Source of the DNA: CAWCLK01 sp963796225 | GTDB lineage: Bacteria > Actinomycetota > Nitriliruptoria > Nitriliruptorales > Nitriliruptoraceae | DNA: 30,652 bases | Reading direction: 5' to 3' | Assembly: GCA_963796225.1 (NCBI GenBank) | Contig: CAWCLK010000029.1 | Coordinates: 1 to 30,652 of the forward strand | Shown: one piece after another, positions 1 through 8,662 of the stretch | How positions within the stretch are numbered: the first letter of the stretch is position 1 | Layout of the letters: each line of letters begins with the position of its first letter | Program-made: the position numbers and the translations under genes | The notes under the pieces: model-generated | Told to the model about the DNA's origin: nothing | Database searches by the model: none | Seen by the model: the letters and a program-made list of their open reading frames with translations, nothing else

Positions 1-706
1 CCCCGTCGGCGCAGGCGTCGCCCGCCGTGGGCGTGGTCCTGGCCGCCCGCCGACGTCACGACCTCGAGCGGGGCGCCTGCGGCGTGGGCGCGGTCCAGCG
101 CCTGGCGCATGACGTCGACCGGCTGGGCGCCCGGGATGGCGAAGCGGCGGTCGAGGACGAAGAACGGCACGCCGGAGCACCCGTACTCGTAGGCCTGCTC
201 CTCGTCGGCGCGGACGGCGTCGGCGTAGCGGTCGGACGCCAGGACCTCGCCGACCTCGACGGCGTCGAGCCCCGCCTCGGCGGCCAGGCGCGTGATGGTG
301 GCGTGGTCGCCGATGGCGTCGCCCTCGGAGTGGTAGCCGCGCAGGAAGCGGTCCTTCACGGCAATCTGGCGGCCGCGGTCGCGGGCCAGGTGCAGCACCC
401 GGTGGGCGTCGAAGGTGTTGCCGGGCTTGGCGATGTCGAAGTCGAAGGCCAGGCCCTCGTCCGCGGCGGTGTCGACCATGCGGTCGATCATGGCCTGGGC
501 CTGGTCGCGGGTCGCCCGGTACTTGGTCGCCAGCATCGTGGCGTAGTCCCCGTCGCGGGTGGGCGGGGCGTGCGGGTCCAGCTCGAAGCTGCGCCACACC
601 ACCTCGACCTCGTCTCGGTACGGGGCGTCGGCAAGGGCCGCTCGAAGCGGGCCTTGCCGATCGCGCACCACGGACAGACGACATCGGACCAGATCTCGAC
701 GAGCAC
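1..706 (-). CDS. DsbA family oxidoreductase, FrnE-like (partial at left edge, frameshifted)
   Basis: This is a thioredoxin-fold disulfide oxidoreductase of the FrnE/DsbA type. The N-terminus reads VEIWSDVVCPWC, with the redox CPWC motif at about residues 10-13 followed by IGKARFER. The first segment loses homology after FER. From about 637-641 the family sequence resumes in another frame (DEVEVVWRSFELDPHAPP, later YGCSGVPFFV and the IPGAQP loop), so one base appears to be missing. A second shift near 25-45 is likely, because a typical GDACADG tail is readable in another frame at the window edge. The GTG at 706 is chosen because GGAG lies about 6 nt upstream; an ATG at 805 would add an unconserved extension. 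There is no signal peptide, so a cytoplasmic role is likely. The true 3' end lies outside the window. The family is clear; the substrate is unknown. Confidence 0.82.
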
Positions 707-787
707 GGACGACTCCGGGAAGGCGGGGCGCAGGGTCGGTGGCGGGAGGGCCACCGGGGTCAACGCGCCCCGACCCTCGATCCTTCC

Positions 788-797
788 CGTTGCAACG
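788..797. promoter_or_regulatory. Perfect 10-bp palindrome upstream of the dsbA-like gene
   Basis: CGTTGCAACG is a perfect palindrome about 80 bp upstream of the likely GTG start at 706, in the short space before the terminator-like hairpin. A half-site of related sequence, GTTGC(C)AC, also occurs at 4560-4588. It could be an operator. No regulator is identified, and a 10-bp palindrome can arise by chance. Confidence 0.2.
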
Positions 798-830
798 ATC
801 CGCACCCGCGCAGACCCGGGCGAGGTGAGA

Positions 831-871
831 CGGTCGCGGGGACCGGAGAGGGGATCCGGTCCCCGCGACCG
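831..871 (-). terminator. Strong hairpin after the surface-protein gene
   Basis: A perfect 17-bp inverted repeat (831-847 with 855-871) flanks a 7-nt loop, GAGGGGA. It lies about 20 bp past the stop of the cell-wall-binding gene (890) and before the dsbA-like gene, both on the minus strand. It is therefore well placed as a transcription terminator. There is no clear T-run after the stem on the minus strand, which is common for hairpin terminators in GC-rich actinobacteria. Confidence 0.75.
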
Positions 872-889
872 AGCCGGGGTCGCGTCGGG

Positions 890-2150
890 TCAGCGCAGGT
901 GGCCGCGGAGTCGGCCGATCACCTCGTCGGAGATCGCCGCGTCGCCACCCAGCACGCCGATCGCCGCGGGGCGCAGCCGCTCGAGCTGGTCCCGCGCACT
1001 GGCCGGGATGGCGTCGTGCTGGACCAGCACCACGGGCACGCCCAGGGCCGCCGCCGCACCGGCTCCCGCGAGGGCGTCGGGGAAGTTCTGCCCCGTGGCC
1101 ACCAGCACCATCGGCGCCGGTGCCGAGAACCACCGTGCGATCGCGGCGGCGGTCGCGTACCGGTCCGGGCCCCAGACCCGCGACACCGAGGCACTGGTGG
1201 CCAGGCGGACCTGCTCCAGGACCGTGTCCGCCACGGCGACAGGGCCGCCGAAGACGACCACGCGGTCGGGATGCAGCCGGGCCAGCGCGATCCGGGTCTC
1301 GACGGGCAACGCGTCAGGCTCGGTCAGCAGGATCGGGCCGTTGGCCAGCGGGCCGCCCGCCAGGGCGTCGGCGAAGCCGCGCCCCGTCGCGAGGTACACG
1401 ACCGAGCCGGGTTGCAGCGCGCGTACCAGCCCGCCGATCCGGGCGGCGGTGTCGAAGCGCGTGGTGCCCGCGATCCGGTCGACCGTGCCGACCTGCGCAC
1501 GCAGTGCCTGCTCCACCCGGGGCGAGACCGCGGCCGGACCGCCGAGGATGGTCACGCGGGTGGTCTCGAGGCGCTGCAGCTCGGCCGTGACGACCGCCGG
1601 CAGCGTGTCACGGGGCACCAGCAGGGTCGGGATGCCCAGGGCCCCGGTCAGGGGTGCCCCGGCCAGCGCGTCCGGGTAGTTCTCGGCCGTGGCCACGACC
1701 ACGTGGGCCTCCGGGCCGGGGAACAGCCGCCGCGAGATCGCCGCCGCCGTCCCGATCCGCGAGGTGTCGGCCAGGCCCATCGTGTCACCCGAGATCCGCC
1801 ACAGGCCGCCCGGCAGGGCCTGCGGTCCGCTCGGGGCGGTGGGCTCGCTGGTGGGCTCGGGCGTGGGCTCGCTGGTGGGCGTGGGCGTCGGCTCGCTGGT
1901 CGGCGCAGGGGTGGGCTCGACGGTCGGCTCGACCGTGGGCTCACCCGTCGGCGTGGGCGTCGGTGTCGGCGTGGGCGTCGGCGTCGGCGTGGGCGTCGGT
2001 GTCGGCGTGGGCGTCGGTGTGGGTGTCGGCTCGGCGTCGGCGTCGGCGTCGGCTCGGTGTCGGCTCGGTGGTCGGCGTCGGCGTGGGTGTCGGCGTCGGT
2101 GTCGGCGTCGGCGTCGGCGTCGGCTCCGGCGCCGGGAGCTCGTAGGTGAG
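890..2150 (-). CDS. Cell-wall-binding repeat (type 2) domain and Thr-Pro linker: C-terminal part of the surface protein
   Basis: This is the C-terminal half of one large secreted protein whose N-terminal half is at 2151-4416. The intact frame from about 1780 to 890 carries three consecutive roughly 95-residue cell wall binding repeat 2 units. Each has a DRIAGTTRFDTAARI-like start (RIGTAAAIS, RIAGTTRFDTAARIG, RVWGPDRYATAAAIA) followed by YPDALAG or FADALAG and a VTILGGPAAV/GVLGGDAAI ending. Such triplets anchor proteins to the cell wall in clostridia and some actinobacteria. Upstream, in the same frame, TPTGEPTVEPTVEPTPAPTSEPT-type sequence leads back through a Thr-Pro repeat. Two apparent single-G losses between about 2035 and 2065 shift the linker into the frame of the upstream module. 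The direct continuation shows this is not an independent gene; the ATG at 1780 is internal. Confidence 0.75.
1830..2137 (-). repeat. Thr-Pro low-complexity linker repeat
   Basis: This is a stretch of alternating ACG/ACC/ACA and CCG/CCC codons on the minus strand, encoding (TP)n and then TSEP/VEP spacers. It joins a beta-sandwich module to the cell-wall-binding repeats. Such linkers usually span the peptidoglycan and are probably extended and possibly O-glycosylated. The repeat is prone to polymerase slippage and to misassembly, and at least two indels fall inside it. Confidence 0.8.
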
Positions 2151-4416
2151 CTACAGGGTCGGGGGCGTCCCGGCGCCCGCGTCGAAGGAGGCGGCGACCC
2201 GCGCCCCGACCCCGTCGACCATCAGCGCCATGGCGTTGCCGTCGCTCCAGCCGGACCGGTCGACGATCTCCTGCACGATCGCGCGGAGGTCCGGGGTGCG
2301 CTGGGCGGGCCCGCGATCACCGGCGGTGGTCCACGTGGGCGGTGCCCAGGTCACACGGGCGGTCGTCGCGGGGCGCGCCGTGAGGCTGCCCGAGGCGGTG
2401 GTGTAGGACGCGGCGTCGTCGACGTCCTCACCCGTGATCGTCAGGGTGACGCTGGTCGAGGAGAACGAGGACGCCGCCTCGAACTGCACGGACGCCGCGG
2501 TGACGACGGCCCCGGCCGGTACGGTCACGTCCCGGAAGCGGATGCCGACCCGCTGCGGGGCCATGACGCTGCCGCTCAGCCGATCCTCCACGAGGTCGAG
2601 GTCCGAGCTGGTGACCGTCACCGAGCCGGACGACAGGACCTGCTCGGCGTCGTCGGTGCTGGCCTCGACGGTGCGGCGGACGTGCCAGGGCCCCGCGGGC
2701 TGGGTGACGTACACCGTGATCGTGTCGGAGCCCTGCTGGCCGTCGCTGTCGGTGGCGGTGGCAGTCACGACGTGGGTGCCGAGGCTCAGGGTGGCCTGGA
2801 TCGACGTGCCCGTCCCCAGCGCCCCGTCGCGGTAGGATCGCCACGCCAGCGGGGCGGTGCCGTCCTCGACGTCCACGGCGGTCGCGGGGAAGGTGATGGG
2901 CGTGCCCTCGAGCACGTTCAGCCACGGTTCCGGCTCGGTGATCGTCACCGTCGGGGGCGTGGTCAGCGACGGACGGGCGAACTCGAACAGCTGGCCGTCG
3001 TTCTCGTCGAGGTTGCTGCTGCTGTTGTCGATGCCGCGGTCGACCACCCAGTAGCTGCTCGCCCCGGCGACGCTGCTGTGCGGGGCGACCGTCACGCCGG
3101 ACACGTACTGCAGCCCGGTCGAGACGGCGGCCGAGAGGTCGATCACCTGGACCAGCTGGTTGTCGGTGGTGATCTCGAACAGGCGCTCGTTGATGCGGTC
3201 GCCGACCAGCAGGGTCCGCCGGTCGGGGTCGAAGGCCATCGCCTCGGCGTCGTCGACACCGTGCACGTGCACGTCGAACTGGCCCCGGGTGTCGTCGCCG
3301 GTGCCGAAGGTGTCGTCGCTGCCGGGGTCGATCCAGTGGACCTCACGGTCGATGCCGTTGAGGAAGTACAGGACGCCGGTGGCCGCGTCGTAGGCCGGGT
3401 CCTCCATGTCGCTGAGTCCGGTGGACAGCTCGGTCCACGGGTCGTCGGGCGTGCCGAACGCCCCGTCGTTGCCGGGGCGGACGACGTAGAGGGCCTTGTT
3501 GTTGTCGTCGGTGATGAACAGCACCCCGTCGCCCCAGCTGACCCCGGTGGGCTCGATCGAGTACGCCCAGGTGTCGCCGGTCCGGGTGACCGCGCCCTGC
3601 CGGGTCAGCTCCCAGAGGTCGGCAGCCGTGTGGCCGGCGCCGGTCACCTCGTCGACCTCGGAGTCGACGACCAGCAGGCGGTCGGTGGCCGGCAGCCAGG
3701 TCACGCCCGACGGGTCCGGGCTGGCCAGGTCGAACGCCCACGTGTCGACGACCTGCACGACCTCCGCGGGGACGGGCTCCGCCGTCAACGCTGGCGCGAC
3801 AGCCAGCGAGACCTCCGTGATGCCACCGAGCTGGGTGCCGGCCCCCCGTCGGCGAGGTAGAGGCTGGTGGTGGCCGGGTCGTCGGTCGCGTCCGAGCTGG
3901 GCGCGACCGCCAGGTCGCGCAGGGCCGCCACCTCGGTGGACGAGTAGTCGTACACCTGCGGTCACGTCGCCGGAGCCGTCGAGGGCGTAGATGCGTTCCT
4001 CGTCCGGGCTGCCCACGTAGGTGAGCCCGGTGGCGGGTCGGTGGCCGCGCCCGTCAGCTCCCGGTCGCCGAGCGCGTCGAGCGGCACCACGTCGGCCGTC
4101 CCGGGCTCGGCCAGCGCGCCAGGTCGCGGGTCGCCGGCCGGCTGCGCCCGGTCGGGTCCCTGGCGGGGTCGAGCAGGAGCAGCTCCGGTCCGCGCACGTC
4201 CTCCTCGAGGACGGTGGACGCCCGTGGTGGCATCGTGGCCGAGCTGCTGCGGATGTGGCACGCCGAACTCGGCGGTGTGGACGGTCCGGATCTCCCGGAC
4301 CGGCTGGGCCGTCGTCGGCTGGGCCGCGCCGGCGGACGCCGCCCCCGCCGCGTCAGGCCAGGGCCACGGCCAGCAGCCCGATGATCGAGCGGAAAGCCCC
4401 CGTGCGTGTCTCGCAT
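2151..4416 (-). CDS. Secreted beta-propeller / Ig-like / beta-sandwich surface protein: N-terminal part (multiply frameshifted)
   Basis: This is the N-terminal half of the cell-wall-anchored protein. ATG 4416 begins MRDT, followed after an indel by the hydrophobic run AFRSIIGLLAVALA and then an Ala-rich stretch, a likely signal peptide. The next section reads as a propeller-like or SdiA-regulated-type repeat fold: GLTYVGSPDEERIYALDGSG, WLPATDRLLVVDSEVDEV, GVLFITDDNNKALYVV, MAFDPDRRTLLVGDRINERL. An Ig/PKD-like domain follows (PPTVTITEP, then GTHVVTATATDSDGQQGSDTITV). Last is a roughly 160-residue beta-sandwich module common in secreted bacterial proteins (GIRFRDVTVPAGAVVTAASVQF, then LRAIVQEIVDRSGW). 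The frame must change about seven times between 4416 and 3840 (near 4400, 4355, 4215, 4150, 4035, 3960 and 3845). Frame is then clean to an in-frame TAG at 2151-2153, after which LTYELPAPEPTPTP continues. Ligand and role are unknown. Confidence 0.65.
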
Positions 4417-4485
4417 CTCCACCCCGTTCGACCCGACGAAACGTCCCCCACGCTGCCCGGATGCGGAAGGGGCGGACAGGGGCAG

Positions 4486-4971
4486 ATGTCCGTGCTCGTC
4501 CGCGCCGGCGGGAGGGATGTCCCGGCCCTTCCGCGCCGGCACGGGCCTCCCCGGAGGCTCGTTGCCACCACAACTGTTCGTGGCAACGTCCGCCGCCACG
4601 CGGAACACAGGGGATGTGGAGAGCTTGCAGCGAGGCTGCACCGCGTCTGCGTCGTCGTGGCGGTCGTCCTGATTGCCCATCTGTGGATGCTGCACACCGC
4701 CGGCCACGGGCACCCCGAGACGACGACCGCGTACCGCACATCGGCGAGCGCCCCGCTGCCCCGCGGGCGGCTGCCCCACGGCATGTCGGCCTGCCACGTC
4801 GTCGAGCTCGACGGCGGCGAGCCGCTCGTGCTGCCCGTCGACGCGCTGCTGCTCAGCACGCTGGTCGTGGCCGCCGCACTGCTCCGCCGCCCTGCCGCCC
4901 ACCGGGTCCGCCGGGACGACCGGCACCCGCCTGGTCCCCGTGTCCTCTCGTCGGTGGTCCTCCTGCAGTAG
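4486..4971 (+). CDS. Small membrane protein, DUF6153-like layout (start uncertain)
   Basis: This is a short plus-strand gene ending just before the cupredoxin gene. The convincing part runs from about 4640. It has a membrane segment (VCVVVAVVLIAHLWML), a His-rich loop (HTAGHGHP, then PHGMSACHV), a second membrane segment (VDALLLSTLVVAAALL) and an Arg/His-rich tail. A helix, a His/Met/Cys loop and a second helix is the layout of small actinobacterial DUF6153-type proteins. That match is by architecture only. The ATG at 4486 is the longest in-frame start. The ATG at 4614 has GGGG directly upstream and would be better placed, but it lies in another frame and would need an indel, which is plausible in this error-rich region. 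The potential metal-binding loop and the copper protein neighbour suggest a metal-linked role, as inference only. Confidence 0.45.
   Translation: MSVLVRAGGRDVPALPRRHGPPRRLVATTTVRGNVRRHAEHRGCGELAARLHRVCVVVAVVLIAHLWMLHTAGHGHPETTTAYRTSASAPLPRGRLPHGMSACHVVELDGGEPLVLPVDALLLSTLVVAAALLRRPAAHRVRRDDRHPPGPRVLSSVVLLQ
4560..4588. promoter_or_regulatory. 9-bp inverted repeat in the divergent intergenic region
   Basis: CGTTGCCAC (4560-4568) and GTGGCAACG (4580-4588) form a perfect inverted repeat with an 11-nt spacer. It lies between the minus-strand surface protein start (4416) and the convincing part of the plus-strand membrane protein/cupredoxin pair. The half-site spacing of two helical turns would suit a dimeric regulator. 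Alternatively it is a hairpin in the leader. The 11-mer GTGGCAACGTC recurs at 8554-8564, upstream of cysD. Confidence 0.3.
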
Positions 4972-5043
4972 GTGCGCCCGGTGACGGCGACGTCACCGGC
5001 AGCACCTCACGCAGCGCATCCGACCCCCGAGAAGGACACCCCC

Positions 5044-5584
5044 ATGCGCATGGCTTCCACGACCCGCACACGACGTCACCGACTCCTGTTCCTCCTGCTC
5101 GCTGGCACTGGCCCTCGCGGCCACCGCCTGCGGCGGAGACGACGACGGCGGCGACGCTGCCGCGAGGGCTCCGAGATGGACATGTCCGAGGACCACGACT
5201 TCGCCTTCGGCGAACCTGCCGAGGCCGTCCGACGCCGACCGCACCATCGAGGTCGAGGCCAGCGACGACTTCGCCTTCGACCCCGACACCGTCGAGGTCG
5301 AGGCGGGCGAGACCGTCACCTTCGAGGTCCACAACACCGGCCAGATCCTGCACGCCTTCGTCCTCGGCGACGAGGAGGCGCAGAAGGAGCACGAGGCCGA
5401 GATGAAGGAGATGGCCAGCGAGGGCGGCAGCATGGAGCACAACGAGGCCAACGCCATCGACATCGAGGCCGGCCAGACCAACTCCATCACCTGGCACTTC
5501 ACCGAGGCCGGCGAGGTGCTGTACGGGTGCCACCAGCCCGGGCACTACGACGCCGGGATGAAGGGCACCATCACCGTCACGTGA
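5044..5584 (+). CDS. Cupredoxin-domain lipoprotein, plastocyanin/CopI-like (frameshifted N-terminus)
   Basis: This is a secreted type-1 copper protein. The ATG at 5044 has an AAGGA ribosome site about 8 nt upstream. The signal sequence reads MRMASTTRTRRHRLLFLLLA, and after an indel it continues LALAATACGGDDDGG, a good lipobox with the lipidated Cys. Further indels near 5160 and 5225 precede the domain, which is then clean: TIEVEASDDFAFDPDTVEVEAG, LHAFVLGDEE with the first His ligand, and GCHQPGHYDAGM with the Cys-x4-His-x4-Met pattern of type-1 copper ligands. A Met/His/Glu-rich insertion (EMKEMASEGGSMEH) separates the His from the Cys loop, as in CopI-type cupredoxins. The protein would act on the outer face of the membrane in electron transfer or copper handling. 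It lies 73 bp after the small membrane protein and ends 6 bp before the convergent cysNC. Confidence 0.8.
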
Positions 5585-5590
5585 CGAGCG

Positions 5591-7539
5591 TCAGCCGCCG
5601 TTGCTCGGGGACCGCAGGACCCCGCGGTCCTCGAGCAGCTGCATGATCGCCAGCACCGACTCCTCGACCGACTGCTCGTCGGTGCGCAGGTGCAGCGCCG
5701 GGTCGACGGGGCGGTCGTAGGGCGCGGTGACGCCCGGGAAGGCGTGGATCTCGCCGCTGTCGGCCCGGGCGTACATGCCGTCGGTGTCGCGTTCACGACA
5801 CACGTCCACCGGGGCGTCGCAGAACACCTCGATGAACCGCTCGGGCAGGACCAGCTCGCGCACGCGGTCGCGGACCTCGGCGGCCGGGGCGACGAACGCC
5901 GCCAGCACGATCAGGCCCTGGTTGTTGGCCAGACGGGCGACCTCGCCCGCGCGACGCAGGTTCTCGGACCGTTCCTCGGAGGAGAACCCGAGGTCGCGCG
6001 ACAGGCCCAGGCGCATGTTCTGGCCGTCGAGCCGCAGCGTGGCCCGGCCGCGTTCGAACAGGGCACGTTCCAGCGCGCGGGCCAGCGTGGACTTGCCCGA
6101 CGCGGGCAGGCCCGTCAGCAGCACGGTGGCAGGCTGCTGGCCGTAGCGGCGCTGGCGTTCCTCGAGCTGCACGTCCGAGCGGGTGCGGACCAGGGTGTCG
6201 ACCGCGGGCTCGTCCCAGACGCCCTGGGCCGAGCGGTCGACGATCATCCCCGCCCCGACCGTGGCGTTGGTCATCCGGTCGATGAGGATGAACGCGCCCG
6301 TGGTGCGGTTCTGCGCGTAGGGGTCGAACAGCAGCAGCTCCTCGGCCGACACGGTGACCCGGCCGATCTCGTTGAGCTCGAGCGTGCCCGCGGGCTCGGT
6401 GGCCAGCGTGTTCACGTTCACACGGTGGTGGAGCTGGGACACGACCGCGTTGGTGGTGCGGGTCGCCTGGCGCAGCAGGTAGGAGCGCCCCGGCACCATC
6501 GGGTCGGCGTTCATCCAGACCAGGTGCGCGTCGACGTCGTGGCTGCGGTGCGGGCGGTTGCCCGGGTGCACGATCATGTCACCGCGCGACACGTCGATCT
6601 CGTCGGCCAGCGTCAGCGTGATCGCCTGGTCGACGAACGCCTCGTCGAGGTCGCCGTCGAAGGTGACGATGCGTTCGACCGTGGAGCGGGTCCCGGTCGG
6701 CATCACCATGACCTCGTCGCCGGCGCGGACCACGCCCGAGGCGATGGTGCCCTGGAACCCGCGGAAGCTGAGGTCGGGGCGCGACACGAGCTGCACCGGC
6801 AGGCGGAAGTCGTCGAAGTTGCGGGCGGCCTCGACGTCGACGGTCTCGAGGTGCTCGAGCACCGGCGGGCCCTCGAACCACGGCATGTTCGGCTGACGGG
6901 TCGACCACGTGGTCGCCGGTCAGCGCCGACACCGGCACGACGTAGGGGTCGTCGATGAAGTTTCCCGAGCGAGGACGCGAACTCGAGGTAGTCGTCGCGG
7001 ATCTCCTCGAACCGGTCCTTGGACCAGTCGACGAGGTCCATCTTGTTGACGCAGACGAGCACGTGCTGGATGCCGAGCAGCGACACGAGGAAGGAGTGCC
7101 GGCGGGTCTGGGTGACCACGCCGTTGCGGGCGTCGATGAGCAGCACCGCGAGGTCGCAGGTCGAGGCCCCGGTGGCCATGTTGCGGGTGTACTGCTCGTG
7201 GCCGGGGGTGTCGGCGATGATGAACTTGCGCCGCGACGTGGAGAAGTAGCGGTAGGCCACGTCGATCGTGATGCCCTGCTCGCGCTCGGCCTTCAGGCCG
7301 TCCATGAGCAGCGCCAGGTCGACCTCGCCGCCGGTCGAGCCCTGCGTGGTCGAGTCGGCCTCGACCGAGGCCAGCTGGTCCTCGTAGATCATGTGGGCGT
7401 CGTGCAGCAGCCGACCGATCAGCGTCGACTTGCCGTCGTCCACCGACCCGCACGTGAGGAAGCGCAGCAGGTCCTTGCGCTCGTGCTCGGCGAGGTACGC
7501 CTCGATGTCCGTCGCGATGAGTTCGCTCTTGTGGGACAT
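5591..7539 (-). CDS. cysNC: Bifunctional sulfate adenylyltransferase subunit 1 / APS kinase (CysN-CysC fusion)
   Basis: The N-terminal GTPase half drives ATP-sulfurylase with CysD: G1 GSVDDGKST (about residues 31-39), DTPGHEQY (about 108) and NKMDLVDW (about 165). The EF-Tu-like beta domains follow (GTIASGVVRAGDEVMVMPTG). The C-terminal half is APS kinase: P-loop GLPASGKST (about 474), LDGQNMRLGLSRDLGFSSEER, FVAPAAEVRDRVREL and VDVCRERD. Together the two halves convert sulfate to APS and then to PAPS. ATG 7539 overlaps the cysD stop by one base (TGATG), so translation is coupled. Two extra bases break the frame: one in an AAA run near 6960-6962, and one near 6897 (DRQPNMPW expected). Removing both gives about 648 residues, normal for CysNC. 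The gene is probably functional in the real genome. Confidence 0.93.
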
Positions 7540-8465
7540 CAGAAGTACCCCTCGCGCTTCTTCTCCTCCATGGAGCCGGACTGGTCGTAGTCGATCACGC
7601 GCCCTTCGCGCTCCGACCGGGTGGCCAGCAGCATCTCCTGGATGATCTGCGGCAGCGTGTCGGCCGTGGACTCGACCGCGCCGCTCAGCGGGTAGCAGCC
7701 GAGCGTGCGGAACCGGACCGAGCGCATCTCGGGCTCCTCGCCCGGCTCGAACCGGAAGCGGTCGTCGTCGACCATGATCAGCGTGCCGTCGCGCTCGACG
7801 ACGGGGCGTTCGGCCGAGTAGTACAGCGGCACGATCGGGATCTCCTCGAGCCAGATGTACTGCCAGATGTCGAGCTCGGTCCAGTTGCTCAGCGGGAACA
7901 CGCGGATCGACTCGCCGCGGTGGTGGCGGCCGTTGTAGAGGTTCCACAGCTCGGGGCGCTGGTTCTTCGGGTCCCACCGGTGGAAGCGGTCACGGAACGA
8001 GTAGATGCGCTCCTTGGCGCGGGACTTCTCCTCGTCGCGCCGCGCCCCGCCGAAGGCCGCGTCGAAGCGGTAGTGGTCCAGGGCCTGCTTGAGGGCCTGG
8101 GTCTTCATGATGTCGGTGTAGTTCTTGGACCCGTGGTCGAAGGGGTTGATCCCCTGCTCCTTGGCCTCCATGTTCGTCCACACCCGCAGGTCGAGGCCGA
8201 GCTCCTCGGCCGTGCGGTCGCGGAACGTGATCATGTCCTGGAACTTCCACGTCGTGTCGACGTGGAGCAGCGGGAACGGCAGGTTGCCCGGGAAGAACGC
8301 CTTGCGGGCAAGGTGCAGCATCACCGAGCTGTCCTTGCCGATCGAGTACATCATCACGGGGTTGTCGAACTCGGCGACGACCTCGCGGATGATGTGGATC
8401 GACTCGGCCTCGAGCTGCTTGAGGTGGGTCATCGTGCGCGCGGGAAGCGCGTCGGTGGTGCTCAC
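7539..8465 (-). CDS. cysD: Sulfate adenylyltransferase subunit 2
   Basis: This is the catalytic subunit of ATP-sulfurylase, of the PAPS-reductase-like (PP-loop) fold, making APS from sulfate and ATP with CysN. The ATP-binding loop is MMYSIGKDSSVMLHLARKAF (about residues 36-55). Other signatures are HVDTTWKFQDM, GGARRDEEKSRAKERI, FPLSNWTELDIWQYIW and GCYPLSGAVES. The GTG at 8465 is chosen because AGAGGA precedes it at about 6 nt, giving 308 residues, typical of CysD; an upstream extension to 8639 has no conserved sequence. It is first in the cysD-cysNC operon. No cysH, cysI or sulfate transporter gene is seen in the window, so a PAPS-supplying role is at least as likely as assimilation. Confidence 0.96.
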   Translation of the reverse strand: MSTTDALPARTMTHLKQLEAESIHIIREVVAEFDNPVMMYSIGKDSSVMLHLARKAFFPGNLPFPLLHVDTTWKFQDMITFRDRTAEELGLDLRVWTNMEAKEQGINPFDHGSKNYTDIMKTQALKQALDHYRFDAAFGGARRDEEKSRAKERIYSFRDRFHRWDPKNQRPELWNLYNGRHHRGESIRVFPLSNWTELDIWQYIWLEEIPIVPLYYSAERPVVERDGTLIMVDDDRFRFEPGEEPEMRSVRFRTLGCYPLSGAVESTADTLPQIIQEMLLATRSEREGRVIDYDQSGSMEEKKREGYF

Positions 8466-8662
8466 AGGTCCTCTCCGACCGTCGAGACCGAGCGGGGGCG
8501 GGGCGCAAGCCTGCCAGCGTCGCGCCTGCCCCGCCAAGCGCGAACGGACAATGGTGGCAACGTCGCGGGGCGAGACGGGGTGGCACCCTGCATCCGCAGC
8601 GACCAGGAGCTGGCGCCCTGCACCCCCACCGACACCCACGCCGTGCCGCGGCCGCCGCCCTG

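Noticed and set aside
1689..3860. Long plus-strand open frame with Val-Gly repeats
   Set aside because: It is antisense to the surface protein gene. The Val-Gly repeat is the complement of the Thr-Pro stalk, and its Arg/Gly/His-rich sequence is typical of a GC-rich shadow frame.
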